The notes beneath the pieces are model-generated. The model was not told the origin of the DNA. It made no database searches and was given only the letters and a program-made list of their open reading frames with translations. Below, one piece after another: positions 24,338 to 32,889 of a stretch of DNA of 64,000 bases (position 1 is its first letter; each line of letters starts with the position of its first letter). The stretch spans positions 1 through 64,000 of the forward strand of contig NZ_FOKQ01000023.1 in NCBI RefSeq assembly GCF_900112155.1. Direction: 5' to 3'. The DNA is from Hominimerdicola alba (GTDB taxonomy: Bacteria; Bacillota; Clostridia; Oscillospirales; Ruminococcaceae). The position numbers were made by a program, and so were the translations under genes.

Positions 24338-25492
24338 TTAGTTGCCCTTCTTGATATCGTACTTGTCCAGCAGAGCAGTTATCTTCTTGTGAGGGTCAAT
24401 TACCTCAGAGATAGAAGCATCGTGATTGAGGGCAGCGATATAGTAAGCGATATACTTAGCAACATCAACTTCGTGGAACCACTTTCTTTCCAGCAGTTCG
24501 GGAGTTCTGTAAGTCAGGTTTGTGCCGAATACGCCGTCGATAACGCCTTCATCATAAGCCTTGTCAAAGCTTGCAAGACCGTTTGTGAATATAGCGTAGG
24601 TAGCATAGCAGTAGATCTTGCTTGCGTTGCGCTTCTTCAGTTCAGCAGCAACTTCCAGCATGGATTCGCCGGATGAAATGATATCGTCGGCAATGAATAC
24701 GTCCTTGCCCTTAACATCGTTGCCCATGTACTCGTGCGCTACGATGGGGTTTCTGCCGTTTACAACAGTGGAGTAGTCACGTCTCTTGTAGAACATACCC
24801 ATGTCAACGCCCAGTACGGAAGCATAGTACATATTTCTGTTGATAGCGCCCTCATCGGGAGATACGATCATGAAATGAGCCTTGTCGGGCTTGAAATCGT
24901 CCAGACTTCTGAACATGGATTTCAGAACCTGATAGGAGGGGATAATGTTGTCAAAGCCCATCAGAGGAACTGCGTTCTGAACTCTTGGGTCGTGTGCATC
25001 AAAAGTCAGCACGTTTGATACGCCCATAGCCTGGAGTTCCTGCAGTGCAACAGCACAGTCAAGAGATTCACGATAGTTTCTGCGATGCTGTCTGCCGCCG
25101 TAAAGGGAAGGCATGATTACATTTATACGATGAGCCTTGCCGCTTGCAGCCTGAATGATACGCTTGAGATCCTGATAGTGGTCGTCAGGCGACATATAAT
25201 TCTCGTGGCCGAAGTAATTGTACTTTACGCTGTAATTACCCATATCACAGAGAATGAAAAGGTCATTACCTCTTACGGTCTGTTTGATAAGACCCTTGCC
25301 GTCACCGGATGAAAATCTGGGACACTCAGCATCAACGAGGAATGTCTCCTTAAAGAAATTGTCCTCATTAGCCCACTTTACCAGATAAGCGTTGACTTTT
25401 TCTCCCAGTTCCTTTGCGCCCTCCATAGGGATAAGTCCCAGAGGAGCCACTCTGGAATCGTTGTCAAATAAGATCTTGTCAGCACTGCCCAT
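24338..25492 (-). CDS. prs: Ribose-phosphate pyrophosphokinase (long, divergent form)
   Basis: Makes PRPP from ribose 5-phosphate and ATP for purine, pyrimidine, His and Trp synthesis. It carries the PRPP-binding loop VFIADDIISSGESM and the DAHDPRVQNAVP region that replaces the usual DLHAxQIQGFF of standard Prs. At 384 residues it is about 70 longer than the common ~315-residue enzyme. ATG 25492 is used because GGAGGT lies 11 bases upstream; the earlier ATG contains that site. It has its own promoter and terminator. Family assignment is firm; catalytic and allosteric behaviour could differ. Confidence 0.9.
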   Translation of the reverse strand: MGSADKILFDNDSRVAPLGLIPMEGAKELGEKVNAYLVKWANEDNFFKETFLVDAECPRFSSGDGKGLIKQTVRGNDLFILCDMGNYSVKYNYFGHENYMSPDDHYQDLKRIIQAASGKAHRINVIMPSLYGGRQHRRNYRESLDCAVALQELQAMGVSNVLTFDAHDPRVQNAVPLMGFDNIIPSYQVLKSMFRSLDDFKPDKAHFMIVSPDEGAINRNMYYASVLGVDMGMFYKRRDYSTVVNGRNPIVAHEYMGNDVKGKDVFIADDIISSGESMLEVAAELKKRNASKIYCYATYAIFTNGLASFDKAYDEGVIDGVFGTNLTYRTPELLERKWFHEVDVAKYIAYYIAALNHDASISEVIDPHKKITALLDKYDIKKGN

Positions 25493-25548
25493 TATCTTAC
25501 ATACCTCCATATTATATAGCGAAATTTGTCCGCCTTATTCCAATTAAC

Positions 25549-25577
25549 ATTATAACTTATAATCTGTTCTTTTACAA
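25549..25577 (-). promoter_or_regulatory. Promoter for prs
   Basis: Minus strand TTGTAA (25577-25572), 17-bp spacer, TATAAT (25554-25549). The rest of the 327-base divergent gap 25493-25819 is AT-rich and shows only the two facing promoters. Confidence 0.75.
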
Positions 25578-25752
25578 GGGGTTTTTCAGAAATTTAACAG
25601 TTTTTCATCTTTTGACCAAAATTATACTTTTTTACAAAAACAATTTTTGCAGTTAGTTATAACAAAAATCTAATACCCGCTAAAATACTATGTGTATTTG
25701 GAGATAGAGTATATTTTTGCATGATTGGTAATCAAAAAATGCAAAAATCCTC

Positions 25753-25781
25753 TTTACATTTTAATAAATATGTTGTATAAT
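25753..25781 (+). promoter_or_regulatory. Promoter for thrH
   Basis: TTTACA (25753-25758), 17-bp spacer, TATAAT (25776-25781). Confidence 0.75.
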
Positions 25782-25819
25782 TAGATTCGGAAATTTAAGA
25801 TATTATGGAGGAATTTAAA

Positions 25820-26425
25820 ATGATAGTTACTTGTCTTGACCTTGAGGGTGTTCTGGTTCCCGAAATTTGGATAGCTTTTGCAGAAGCAAGCGGTATCCCC
25901 GAGCTGAAGAAGACCACCAGAGATGAACCCGATTACGATAAGCTGATGCAGTATCGTCTTGCAATACTGAAAGAGCACGGACTTGGTCTGAAGGAGATCC
26001 AGGATACTATTGCAAAGATCGATCCTATGCCCGGCGCTAAGGAGTTCCTTGATGAACTGAGAGACTGCTGCCAGGTACTTATCCTCAGCGATACTTTTAC
26101 ACAGTTCGCAAAGCCCCTTATGAAGAAGCTTGGTATGCCTACCATTTTCTGTAATGAACTGGTAGTTGCTGACAACGGCGAGATCACAGGCTACAAGATG
26201 CGTTGTGAGAAGTCCAAGCTCACTACTGTTAAAGCACTTCAGTCCTGTGGTTTTGAGACTATAGCAAGTGGTGACAGCTACAACGATCTCGGTATGATAC
26301 TGAACAGCCGTGCAGGCTACCTGTTCAGAAGTACCGATCAGATCAAGGCTGATTATCCTCAGCTTCCTGCATTCGAGACTTATGATGAACTTCTCTCTGC
26401 AATCAAGGCTGAGATAGCTAAATAA
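25820..26425 (+). CDS. thrH: Phosphoserine phosphatase / homoserine phosphotransferase (ThrH)
   Basis: 201-residue HAD phosphatase nearly co-linear with Pseudomonas ThrH: CLDLEGVLVPEIWIAFAE at the N-terminus (motif I DLEG), then TTRDEPDYD, LSDTFTQFAKP (motif II) and ASGDSYNDLGM (motif IV). ThrH can remove phosphate from phosphoserine and move it to homoserine, linking Ser and Thr synthesis. ATG 25820 has GGAGG eight bases upstream; an earlier ATG lies inside that site. Monocistronic with terminator. Function in this host is inferred. Confidence 0.9.
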   Translation: MIVTCLDLEGVLVPEIWIAFAEASGIPELKKTTRDEPDYDKLMQYRLAILKEHGLGLKEIQDTIAKIDPMPGAKEFLDELRDCCQVLILSDTFTQFAKPLMKKLGMPTIFCNELVVADNGEITGYKMRCEKSKLTTVKALQSCGFETIASGDSYNDLGMILNSRAGYLFRSTDQIKADYPQLPAFETYDELLSAIKAEIAK

Positions 26426-26441
26426 GATAAATCGACATCAC

Positions 26442-26474
26442 GGACATCGACATTTTTCATGTCGGTGTCCTTTT
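26442..26474 (+). terminator. Terminator after thrH
   Basis: GGACATCGACAT (26442-26453)/ATGTCGGTGTCC (26459-26470), one wobble pair, followed by TTTT. Confidence 0.88.
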
Positions 26475-26531
26475 ATGCCGTTATGACCAATTCTTGGAAG
26501 TTATATGAACTTTTATTTTATATACAAATAC

Positions 26532-26561
26532 TTGACATATATTGGTTTAATATGTTATAAT
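26532..26561 (+). promoter_or_regulatory. Promoter for the CapD-like gene
   Basis: TTGACA (26532-26537), 18-bp spacer, TATAAT (26556-26561). Confidence 0.75.
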
Positions 26562-26596
26562 ATGTTAAAATGGAGAAAATAGGGGGGAGCTTTATT

Positions 26597-28651
26597 ATGG
26601 CAGACGAGTCCGAAATAGTAAAAAAGGTAAAGCTCAGATCAAAAAAGAGGTTTGAGCATTGGCAGATTATTTCAATATACCTGTTTTTGTACGATATCAT
26701 CGTAAGTACAGGCAGTTATTTTGCCGGTCTTTGGCTGAGATATGACCTGAGTTTTACGAAGATACCGCGGGATTATCTTAATGCGTATATGTATTTTATG
26801 CCCATATATGTGGTTGCAGTTTTCCTGGTTCATGGTTATAATAAGCTTTATAGAAGTATATGGAGATTCGCCAGTTATTCCGAATTAAAGCGTGTGACCT
26901 TTGCTTCTGCTGAACTTGCGCTGATCCATACGGTACTGATAACTGTTATATTCAGACGTATGCCCATATCTTACTATATCGTCGGTCCCATGCTGCAGTT
27001 CTGTTTCATCATCGGTATAAGGTTCTGCTACAGGTTTATTCTTCTTGAACGTGAACGTGTCTCAGATCATGGAAAGGACAACGACAGAAGATGCAAGCGT
27101 GTCATGCTGATCGGTGCGGGTAACGCAGGTCAGATGATAATGAGAGATATCGAGCAGTCCACTACACTGCGTGAAAAAGTCGTTTGTATCATCGACGATA
27201 ACCCAAATAAATGGGATAGATACATAGACGGTGTTAAGATAGTCGGCGGACGTGATGACATACTTCTATCGGTGCAGAAGTATAATGTAAATGCCATCTA
27301 CGTTGCTATTCCAAGTGCTTCACCCGAAGACAGACGTGAGGTGCTGAATATCTGCAAGGAAACAGGCTGTGAGCTGAAAAACCTTCCCGGTATATATCAG
27401 CTTGTTACAGGCGATGTTTCCGTTGCTAAGATGAAAGACGTTGCTATAGAAGATCTGCTGGGCAGAAAACCCATTGAGATGGATATGTCCGAGGTCTATG
27501 ACAGTATTCAGGGCAAGGTCGTTCTGGTTACAGGCGGCGGCGGATCCATAGGCAGTGAGCTTTGCCGTCAGGTAGCAAAGCACAATCCTAAACAGCTTAT
27601 AATCTTCGATGTTTATGAGAATAACGCCTATGAGATACAGATGGAACTTCGACGCAATATGCCCGATCTCAACCTTGTTGTACTTATAGGTTCTGTCCGC
27701 GATAATAAGCGTATAAATGAAGTTTTTGAAAAGTATCACGTTGATATAGTTTACCACGCAGCTGCACACAAGCACGTTCCCCTTATGGAGGACAGCCCCT
27801 GTGAGGCTATAAAGAACAACGCTATCGGCACCTATAAGACCGCCTATGCAGCAATGCGCAGCGGATGTCAGAGATTTGTTCTCATATCCACCGATAAGGC
27901 TGTTAACCCTACAAATATCATGAGAGCCAGCAAGCGTCTGTGTGAAATGATTATCCAGACCTTTGACTATATGGTCAAAAACGGCAGATGCAGCGAACTG
28001 CCAAGACTTCACGCACATATGACAGGGGAGGACTGGGAGGCTGATGAAGCTCTTGAAAATTTTACACCACATACTCAGTTCTGCGCTGTACGTTTCGGAA
28101 ACGTGCTGGGAAGCAACGGCTCAGTAATCCCGCTGTTCAAAAAGCAGATAGCAGAAGGTGGTCCTGTTACTGTAGTTGACAAGAACATCAACCGTTTCTT
28201 TATGAGTATTCCCGAGGCTGTATCGCTGGTACTGCAGGCAAGTATCCTGGGCAACGGCTCAGAGATATATGTGCTCGATATGGGCGAGCCTATAAAAATC
28301 GATACTCTGGCACGTAACCTTATCAAACTCTCAGGTCATAAGCCTGATGTTGATATCAAGATCGTCTATACAGGTCTTCGTCCCGGTGAGAAGCTTTATG
28401 AAGAAAAGCTGATGTCAGAGGAAGGTCTTAAACGTACCAAGAACCAGAAGATCCATATTGGACAACCAATACCCTTTAAGTATGATAAGTTCATAAGAGA
28501 TATCAAGGAACTTATGGACGTTGCCTACACCGAGGACGAGTATGGTGTTTACGAAAAGGTCTGTGAAGTTGTTACGACTTTCCATCCGACCTCTGCACCT
28601 GTAAAACCCAAGCTGTCTTCTTCAAATGTAAAACAGGCGGTCAATGTCTGA
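26597..28651 (+). CDS. Membrane nucleoside-diphosphate-sugar 4,6-dehydratase (CapD/PglF/WbpM family)
   Basis: 684-residue polysaccharide biosynthesis enzyme. Four N-terminal membrane helices (~20-150) are followed by a first Rossmann domain (MLIGAGNAGQM) and a catalytic SDR domain with NAD loop VTGGGGSIGSEL, AAAHKHVP and ISTDKAVNPTN. Relatives remove water from UDP-GlcNAc to give 4-keto-6-deoxy sugars for capsule, O-antigen or glycoprotein glycans. A ~30-residue stretch around TGEDWEADEALENF, rich in acids, interrupts the usual region before FGNVLGS. ATG 26597 follows GGGGGAG. No glycan cluster adjoins it; it stands alone with promoter and terminator. Confidence 0.92.
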   Translation: MADESEIVKKVKLRSKKRFEHWQIISIYLFLYDIIVSTGSYFAGLWLRYDLSFTKIPRDYLNAYMYFMPIYVVAVFLVHGYNKLYRSIWRFASYSELKRVTFASAELALIHTVLITVIFRRMPISYYIVGPMLQFCFIIGIRFCYRFILLERERVSDHGKDNDRRCKRVMLIGAGNAGQMIMRDIEQSTTLREKVVCIIDDNPNKWDRYIDGVKIVGGRDDILLSVQKYNVNAIYVAIPSASPEDRREVLNICKETGCELKNLPGIYQLVTGDVSVAKMKDVAIEDLLGRKPIEMDMSEVYDSIQGKVVLVTGGGGSIGSELCRQVAKHNPKQLIIFDVYENNAYEIQMELRRNMPDLNLVVLIGSVRDNKRINEVFEKYHVDIVYHAAAHKHVPLMEDSPCEAIKNNAIGTYKTAYAAMRSGCQRFVLISTDKAVNPTNIMRASKRLCEMIIQTFDYMVKNGRCSELPRLHAHMTGEDWEADEALENFTPHTQFCAVRFGNVLGSNGSVIPLFKKQIAEGGPVTVVDKNINRFFMSIPEAVSLVLQASILGNGSEIYVLDMGEPIKIDTLARNLIKLSGHKPDVDIKIVYTGLRPGEKLYEEKLMSEEGLKRTKNQKIHIGQPIPFKYDKFIRDIKELMDVAYTEDEYGVYEKVCEVVTTFHPTSAPVKPKLSSSNVKQAVNV

Positions 28652-28687
28652 TTCTGTCAGATTGAGGAAATTCACGAAAATACTTCC

Positions 28688-28723
28688 GGTACTTCTGCAT
28701 CATCAATGCAGAAGTACCATTTT
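28688..28723 (+). terminator. Terminator after the CapD-like gene
   Basis: Perfect 13-bp stem GGTACTTCTGCAT (28688-28700)/ATGCAGAAGTACC (28706-28718) followed by A and TTTT. Confidence 0.9.
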
Positions 28724-28758
28724 GTCTTAGTTTATTAAAATTTTAATGAAAAAAAGTA

Positions 28759-28787
28759 TTGACAAAAGGGGATATATCTGATAAAAT
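28759..28787 (+). promoter_or_regulatory. Promoter for the M15 peptidase gene
   Basis: TTGACA (28759-28764), 17-bp spacer, TAAAAT (28782-28787). Confidence 0.75.
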
Positions 28788-28847
28788 ATCCTATGCTGAT
28801 ATCGATATGGTGTTTGATATCATGTCATGTGGTTTGGAGGAAGTAAG

Positions 28848-29492
28848 ATGAAAAATGAAGTTATCATGCTTCGTGAGGGCTTTTCTGCCTGCCCTGTTCC
28901 CGATGATGTAAAGGAACGCATCAAGGGCGTGACCTACAAGGAAAACAGTGAGATACATATGGATGATCTTTCGTACCTGAATATCAGGTATCTTGATTTT
29001 TCTCACAATATAGCCGACGGTGAGATGATAGTGCATAAGTCTCTGGCTAAAGAGGTCCTTGAGATATTTGAGATGCTGTTTGAAGCCGAATACGAGATCG
29101 AGAAGATTCGTCTTTGTGATGAATATGACGGCGATGACGAGCGTTCTATGGCTGATAATAATTCATCTGCTTTCAATTTCAGGAACGTTGCAGGCACTCA
29201 GGAGCTTTCGCTTCATGCCCTTGGCAGAGCGATTGATATAAACCCCCTGTACAATCCCTATATCGTAGGTGAAAAGATCAGCCCTGCAAATTCAGCTAAG
29301 TTCGTTGACAGGGGAGCCGATTTCCCCCATAAGATAAACCATCATGATCTTGCTTTTAAAGTCTTTGCGAGCAAAGGCTGGCAATGGGGCGGTGACTGGA
29401 CGAATTCCAAGGATTACCAGCATTTCTACAAGAACAAGGAAAATCTGGTAAAATCCGCAGTTGATAAGATCAAGAAACTTGTAACAGAATAA
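28848..29492 (+). CDS. M15 family D-Ala-D-Ala carboxypeptidase-like protein
   Basis: 214-residue protein with the M15 metallopeptidase signatures: SLHALGRAIDINP (SxHxxGxAxD zinc site) and a C-terminal WGGDW...YQHFY segment giving the third zinc ligand, as in M15C enzymes such as phage and VanY-like peptidoglycan peptidases. No signal peptide or membrane helix is visible, which is odd for a wall enzyme; it may stay in the cytoplasm and act on recycled muropeptides. ATG 28848 has GGAGG seven bases upstream. Confidence 0.83.
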   Translation: MKNEVIMLREGFSACPVPDDVKERIKGVTYKENSEIHMDDLSYLNIRYLDFSHNIADGEMIVHKSLAKEVLEIFEMLFEAEYEIEKIRLCDEYDGDDERSMADNNSSAFNFRNVAGTQELSLHALGRAIDINPLYNPYIVGEKISPANSAKFVDRGADFPHKINHHDLAFKVFASKGWQWGGDWTNSKDYQHFYKNKENLVKSAVDKIKKLVTE

Positions 29493-29497
29493 AATAA

Positions 29498-29536
29498 AAC
29501 GTACCAATGAAGCGGTCCACTCATTGGTACGTTTTT
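29498..29536. terminator. Bidirectional terminator
   Basis: Perfect 13-bp stem AACGTACCAATGA (29498-29510)/TCATTGGTACGTT (29521-29533), with T-rich sequence after it on both strands. It serves the M15 gene and the convergent minus-strand genes. Confidence 0.9.
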
Positions 29537-29538
29537 CA

Positions 29539-29886
29539 TTATTTCAGCTTTTCCCAATCGGCTTCTTTAAAACCCACAAACACGGTGTTATCGCTGACGA
29601 GGATAGGTCTTTTGACAAGCATACCGTCCGTTGCCAGCAGTTTGAGCTGTTCGTCCTCACTCATTGTTGGGAGCTTGTCTTTGAGCTCCATGGATTTGTA
29701 CAGCAGTCCACTGGTATTGAAAAACTTTTTCAGTGGCAGACCGCTTTTAGAATGCCAGTTTTTCAGTTCATCATAAGTCGGGTTGTTCTCCTTGATATCG
29801 CGAAGCTCGTACTTCAAGCCGTTATCATCAAGCCACTTCTGCGCCTTTTTGCAGGTGGTACATCTGGGGTAGCATATGAATATCAT
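29539..29886 (-). CDS. ArsC/Spx family thioredoxin-fold protein
   Basis: 115 residues with the Spx/ArsC-like thioredoxin fold: CYPRCTTCKKAQKWL near the N-terminus with a CxxC redox pair, KENNPTYDEL, and the RPILVSDNTVFVGF segment near the end. Members range from glutaredoxin-like arsenate reductases (YffB) to the RNA polymerase-binding regulator Spx. The short length and lack of Spx-type polymerase contacts that I can see suggest a YffB-like reductase or MgsR/Spx relative. AAGGAGG precedes the start. It is last of three minus-strand genes. Confidence 0.83.
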   Translation of the reverse strand: MIFICYPRCTTCKKAQKWLDDNGLKYELRDIKENNPTYDELKNWHSKSGLPLKKFFNTSGLLYKSMELKDKLPTMSEDEQLKLLATDGMLVKRPILVSDNTVFVGFKEADWEKLK

Positions 29887-29916
29887 TCGTGTTCCTCCTT
29901 ATATGTATTTTTTTCC

Positions 29917-30402
29917 TTAACTTTTGAAATCATCAAATCTGAATCTGCCTTTGAATTCATGTACTTTGCAAGTCCTGAACCGATATTTCCTGACAATATC
30001 ATTTTCGTAACATTCGGTATAAATGATACTTCCGTCACCGAGTTTTACACCGTAGATATATTTATAGCCCATAATACTTTTTCCTCTAATACTTTTGAAT
30101 GGTACCTCCGAAGTGCTGACGATCTCGCCATCTTTAATCTCGCCTTTTGAAAGCACAATATTCTTTTTGATACAGCGGATAATATATTTGACAGTATCAA
30201 AGATGATATAAAGTACTATAAGCGCTAACAAGTATAATGACGGGTTAAGCACCTTGATACTGAAAAGATCAGAGACCGGACTTCCGTGTTGTATGCACAA
30301 TATTACTCCTACAATAATAATTATCGCAAGAAGTATCAGCGTGGATATTATTCCAAAGGGGAATTTGTCTTTTTCAGGCAGAAGTTCATGTTTGTCAGTC
30401 AT
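29917..30402 (-). CDS. Membrane protein of unknown function
   Basis: 161 residues with two membrane helices (~18-37 and ~52-72) and a C-terminal soluble beta-rich domain (GEIVSTSEVPFKSIRGKSI..., YGVKLGDGSIIYTECYENDIV). No motif recognised. It lies 23 bases after the Imm7-type gene on the same strand, so it may be part of the same acquired unit; whether it is itself immunity-related is unknown. Confidence 0.68.
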   Translation of the reverse strand: MTDKHELLPEKDKFPFGIISTLILLAIIIIVGVILCIQHGSPVSDLFSIKVLNPSLYLLALIVLYIIFDTVKYIIRCIKKNIVLSKGEIKDGEIVSTSEVPFKSIRGKSIMGYKYIYGVKLGDGSIIYTECYENDIVRKYRFRTCKVHEFKGRFRFDDFKS

Positions 30403-30425
30403 ACCGTCACATCCTTTATATGCTT

Positions 30426-30845
30426 CTACTTATCGGTATTGCGTATGTCAGCTTCTATCTGAGGTATACATGGCGACAGCTTATTATCACTTACTTTGGA
30501 GCAAGTACCATGCTTGAATACAAATACCTGAAATTCATTACAATTATTTTTGTCCTCGTCGTCGCGGAGATAGATCACGCCATAGCTTCCGTCTGCAGCT
30601 TTTGATATCTCAGTGAATACACTTATGATCTCATCAGCTTCGGGCGTACGGTGATTGCTGCAATGAAGCACATCAAGAAAACTCCCGCCATTTACGTAAC
30701 GATGCGTAATACCACAGTCATGGTTGTTGAGGATCTTTGGGATATTATCGTTCACTGCATTAAGTATGCTTTCGGACATGTCGTCTTCATTTCCGTAGCA
30801 TTCATGTATCGTGAGCCAACCATGTAATTCAAGAATATCTGTCAC
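30426..30845 (-). CDS. Imm7-type immunity protein (orphan)
   Basis: 139 residues matching the pattern of Imm7 immunity proteins of polymorphic toxin systems: ELHGWLTI at the N-terminus, then GSYGVIYLRDDED (86-98) and LSPCIPQIEAD (123-133). Imm proteins neutralise toxins injected or released by neighbouring or sister cells. No toxin gene adjoins it, so this is an orphan immunity gene. The start is GTG 30845, unusually placed directly against AGAGG; expression may depend on read-through from pckA, which lies upstream on the same strand. Family call rests on my recall of the Imm7 pattern. Confidence 0.75.
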   Translation of the reverse strand: MTDILELHGWLTIHECYGNEDDMSESILNAVNDNIPKILNNHDCGITHRYVNGGSFLDVLHCSNHRTPEADEIISVFTEISKAADGSYGVIYLRDDEDKNNCNEFQVFVFKHGTCSKVSDNKLSPCIPQIEADIRNTDK

Positions 30846-30860
30846 CCTCTTTATACAATT

Positions 30861-30887
30861 AAAGCTCCGCAGGATATGCGGAGCTTT
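30861..30887 (-). terminator. Hairpin after pckA, likely partial terminator
   Basis: AAAGCTCCGCA (30861-30871) pairs with TGCGGAGCTTT (30877-30887), a strong 11-bp stem. The minus-strand tail AATTGT is a poor U-tract, so read-through into the Imm7 gene is plausible. Confidence 0.75.
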
Positions 30888-30908
30888 AAATTATAGTCTA
30901 AATAGATA

Positions 30909-32522
30909 TTAGAGCTTAGGACCAGCAGCAACCAGAGCCTTACCAGCCTCGTTGCCCTCGTACTTGGAGAAGTTCTTGATGAATCTGTTAGCCAGATCCT
31001 TTGCCTTCTCTTCCCACTCAGAAGCATTTGCGTATGTATCTCTGGGATCCAGGATACCAGAGTCAACGCCGGGCAGCTCGGTAGGAACTTCAAAATCAAA
31101 GAAGGGGATCTTCTTGGTAGGAGCCTTCAGAACATCGCCGTTCAGAATAGCGTCGATGATACCACGGGTATCCTTGATGGAGATTCTCTTGCCTGTGCCG
31201 TTCCAGCCTGTGTTAACCAGGTATGCCTTAGCACCGCTCTTTTCCATCTTCTTAACGAGCTCTTCAGCATACTTTGTAGGATGCAGCTCGAGGAATGCCT
31301 GACCGAAGCAAGCGGAGAATGTAGGAGTAGGCTCAGTGATGCCACGCTCAGTACCAGCCAGCTTTGCAGTGAATCCGGACAGGAAGTAGTACTTGGTCTG
31401 CTCAGCAGTCAGGATAGAAACAGGAGGCAGTACGCCGAAAGCATCAGCGGAGAGGAAGATCACGTTTTCAGCAGCAGGACCTGCAGAAACGCCGTTAACC
31501 TTAGAAGCGATGTTGTTGATGTGATCGATAGGATAAGAAACACGAGTGTTCTCAGTTACAGACTTGTCGTCGAAGTCGATCTTGCCGTTAGCATCAACAG
31601 TTACGTTCTCTAGCAGAGCATCTCTCTTGATAGCGTTGTAGATGTCAGGCTCAGACTCCTTATCAAGGCCGATAACCTTAGCATAGCAGCCGCCCTCAAA
31701 GTTGAATACGCCGTTGTCGTCCCAACCGTGCTCGTCGTCGCCGATGAGTCTTCTCTTAGGATCGGTAGACAGAGTTGTCTTACCAGTACCGGAAAGACCG
31801 AAGAATATAGCAGTGTGCTTGCCGTCCATATCGCAGTTAGCGGAGCAGTGCATGGAAGCGATGCCCTTGAGAGGCAGATAGTAGTTCATCATGGAGAACA
31901 TACCCTTCTTCATCTCTCCGCCGTACCATGTGTTGATGATAACCTGCTCACGGCTTGTGATGTTGAATACAACAGCTGTCTCAGAGTTCAGACCCAGCTC
32001 CTTGTAGTTCTCAACCTTAGCCTTGGAAGCGTTGTATACAACGAAATCAGGCTCAAAGTTCTCAAGCTCTTCAGCTGTGGGCTTGATGAACATATTCTCG
32101 ATAAAGTGTGCCTGCCATGCCACCTCAACGATGAAACGAACAGCCATTCTTGTGTCCTTGTTAGCACCGCAGAAAGCATCAACTACGAACAGCTTCTTGT
32201 TGCAGAGCTCTTCAACAGCGATCTTCTTAACAGCGTCCCAAGTCTCCTGAGAAGCAGCGTGGTTGTCGTTCTTGTACTCGTCAGTTGTCCACCAAACGGT
32301 GTCCTTGGAGTTCTCGTCCATAACGATGAACTTATCCTTAGGTGAACGACCGGTGTAGATACCTGTCATAACGTTTACAGCGCCCAGTTCGGTCTCCTGT
32401 CCAACCTCGAAACCTTCAAGACCTTCCTTGGTCTCCTCCTTGAAGAGCTCTTCATAGGAAGGGTTGCGGATGATCTCAACTGAACCGGTGATGCCATACT
32501 TTGTAAGATCAAGATTTGCCAT
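30909..32522 (-). CDS. pckA: Phosphoenolpyruvate carboxykinase (ATP)
   Basis: 537-residue ATP-dependent enzyme linking oxaloacetate and PEP. In rumen and gut anaerobes it often runs in the CO2-fixing direction toward succinate. Motifs: RSPKDKFIV, the P-loop GLSGTGKTT (242-250), metal/ATP site LIGDDEHGW (~259-267), and the HCSANC region. ATG 32522 follows AAGGAGG; upstream in-frame sequence is promoter, not protein. The codons are strongly biased, fitting high expression. A palindrome in the leader is a candidate operator. Confidence 0.97.
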   Translation of the reverse strand: MANLDLTKYGITGSVEIIRNPSYEELFKEETKEGLEGFEVGQETELGAVNVMTGIYTGRSPKDKFIVMDENSKDTVWWTTDEYKNDNHAASQETWDAVKKIAVEELCNKKLFVVDAFCGANKDTRMAVRFIVEVAWQAHFIENMFIKPTAEELENFEPDFVVYNASKAKVENYKELGLNSETAVVFNITSREQVIINTWYGGEMKKGMFSMMNYYLPLKGIASMHCSANCDMDGKHTAIFFGLSGTGKTTLSTDPKRRLIGDDEHGWDDNGVFNFEGGCYAKVIGLDKESEPDIYNAIKRDALLENVTVDANGKIDFDDKSVTENTRVSYPIDHINNIASKVNGVSAGPAAENVIFLSADAFGVLPPVSILTAEQTKYYFLSGFTAKLAGTERGITEPTPTFSACFGQAFLELHPTKYAEELVKKMEKSGAKAYLVNTGWNGTGKRISIKDTRGIIDAILNGDVLKAPTKKIPFFDFEVPTELPGVDSGILDPRDTYANASEWEEKAKDLANRFIKNFSKYEGNEAGKALVAAGPKL

Positions 32523-32583
32523 TTTATTTTCCTCCTTAAAATAATTAACTGGATAATTGAGCACGAAAACTGTTGTACTAACA

Positions 32584-32595
32584 ACAATATATTGT
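32584..32595. promoter_or_regulatory. Palindrome in the pckA leader, candidate operator
   Basis: ACAATATATTGT is a perfect 12-bp palindrome about ten bases past the predicted transcription start of pckA. It could bind a dimeric repressor; the protein is unknown. Confidence 0.35.
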
Positions 32596-32611
32596 GGCAC
32601 TCATTATTTCT

Positions 32612-32639
32612 ATTATACCATATTTTCAGCCTTTGTCAA
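32612..32639 (-). promoter_or_regulatory. Promoter for pckA
   Basis: Minus strand TTGACA (32639-32634), 16-bp spacer, TATAAT (32617-32612). Confidence 0.82.
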
Positions 32640-32889
32640 GCATTTTGAAAACATAAGACAAAAATTTAACATTATGACAATTTACCATATAAAATCAAGA
32701 CCATGTTATTTGCATTTTGCAAGTATATTCAGATTTATATGCAAAATTTAAGACTGTTAAACATATGCTTATTATGCAGTAAATAGTCGCTAAAACTCAG
32801 TTTTTAAGATAAAAAGTTTATTTTGTGAAACTTTTGAAACAGTACATCTTTGAATTTGTATTATATCAATCCTGCAATACCGTTATACG
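32640..32889. other. AT-rich intergenic stretch
   Basis: Part of the 367-base gap between pckA and the next minus-strand gene. It is AT-rich with no open frame, RNA gene or convincing hairpin that I can see; the only signals in the gap are the pckA promoter, palindrome and ribosome site at its left end. Confidence 0.5.
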
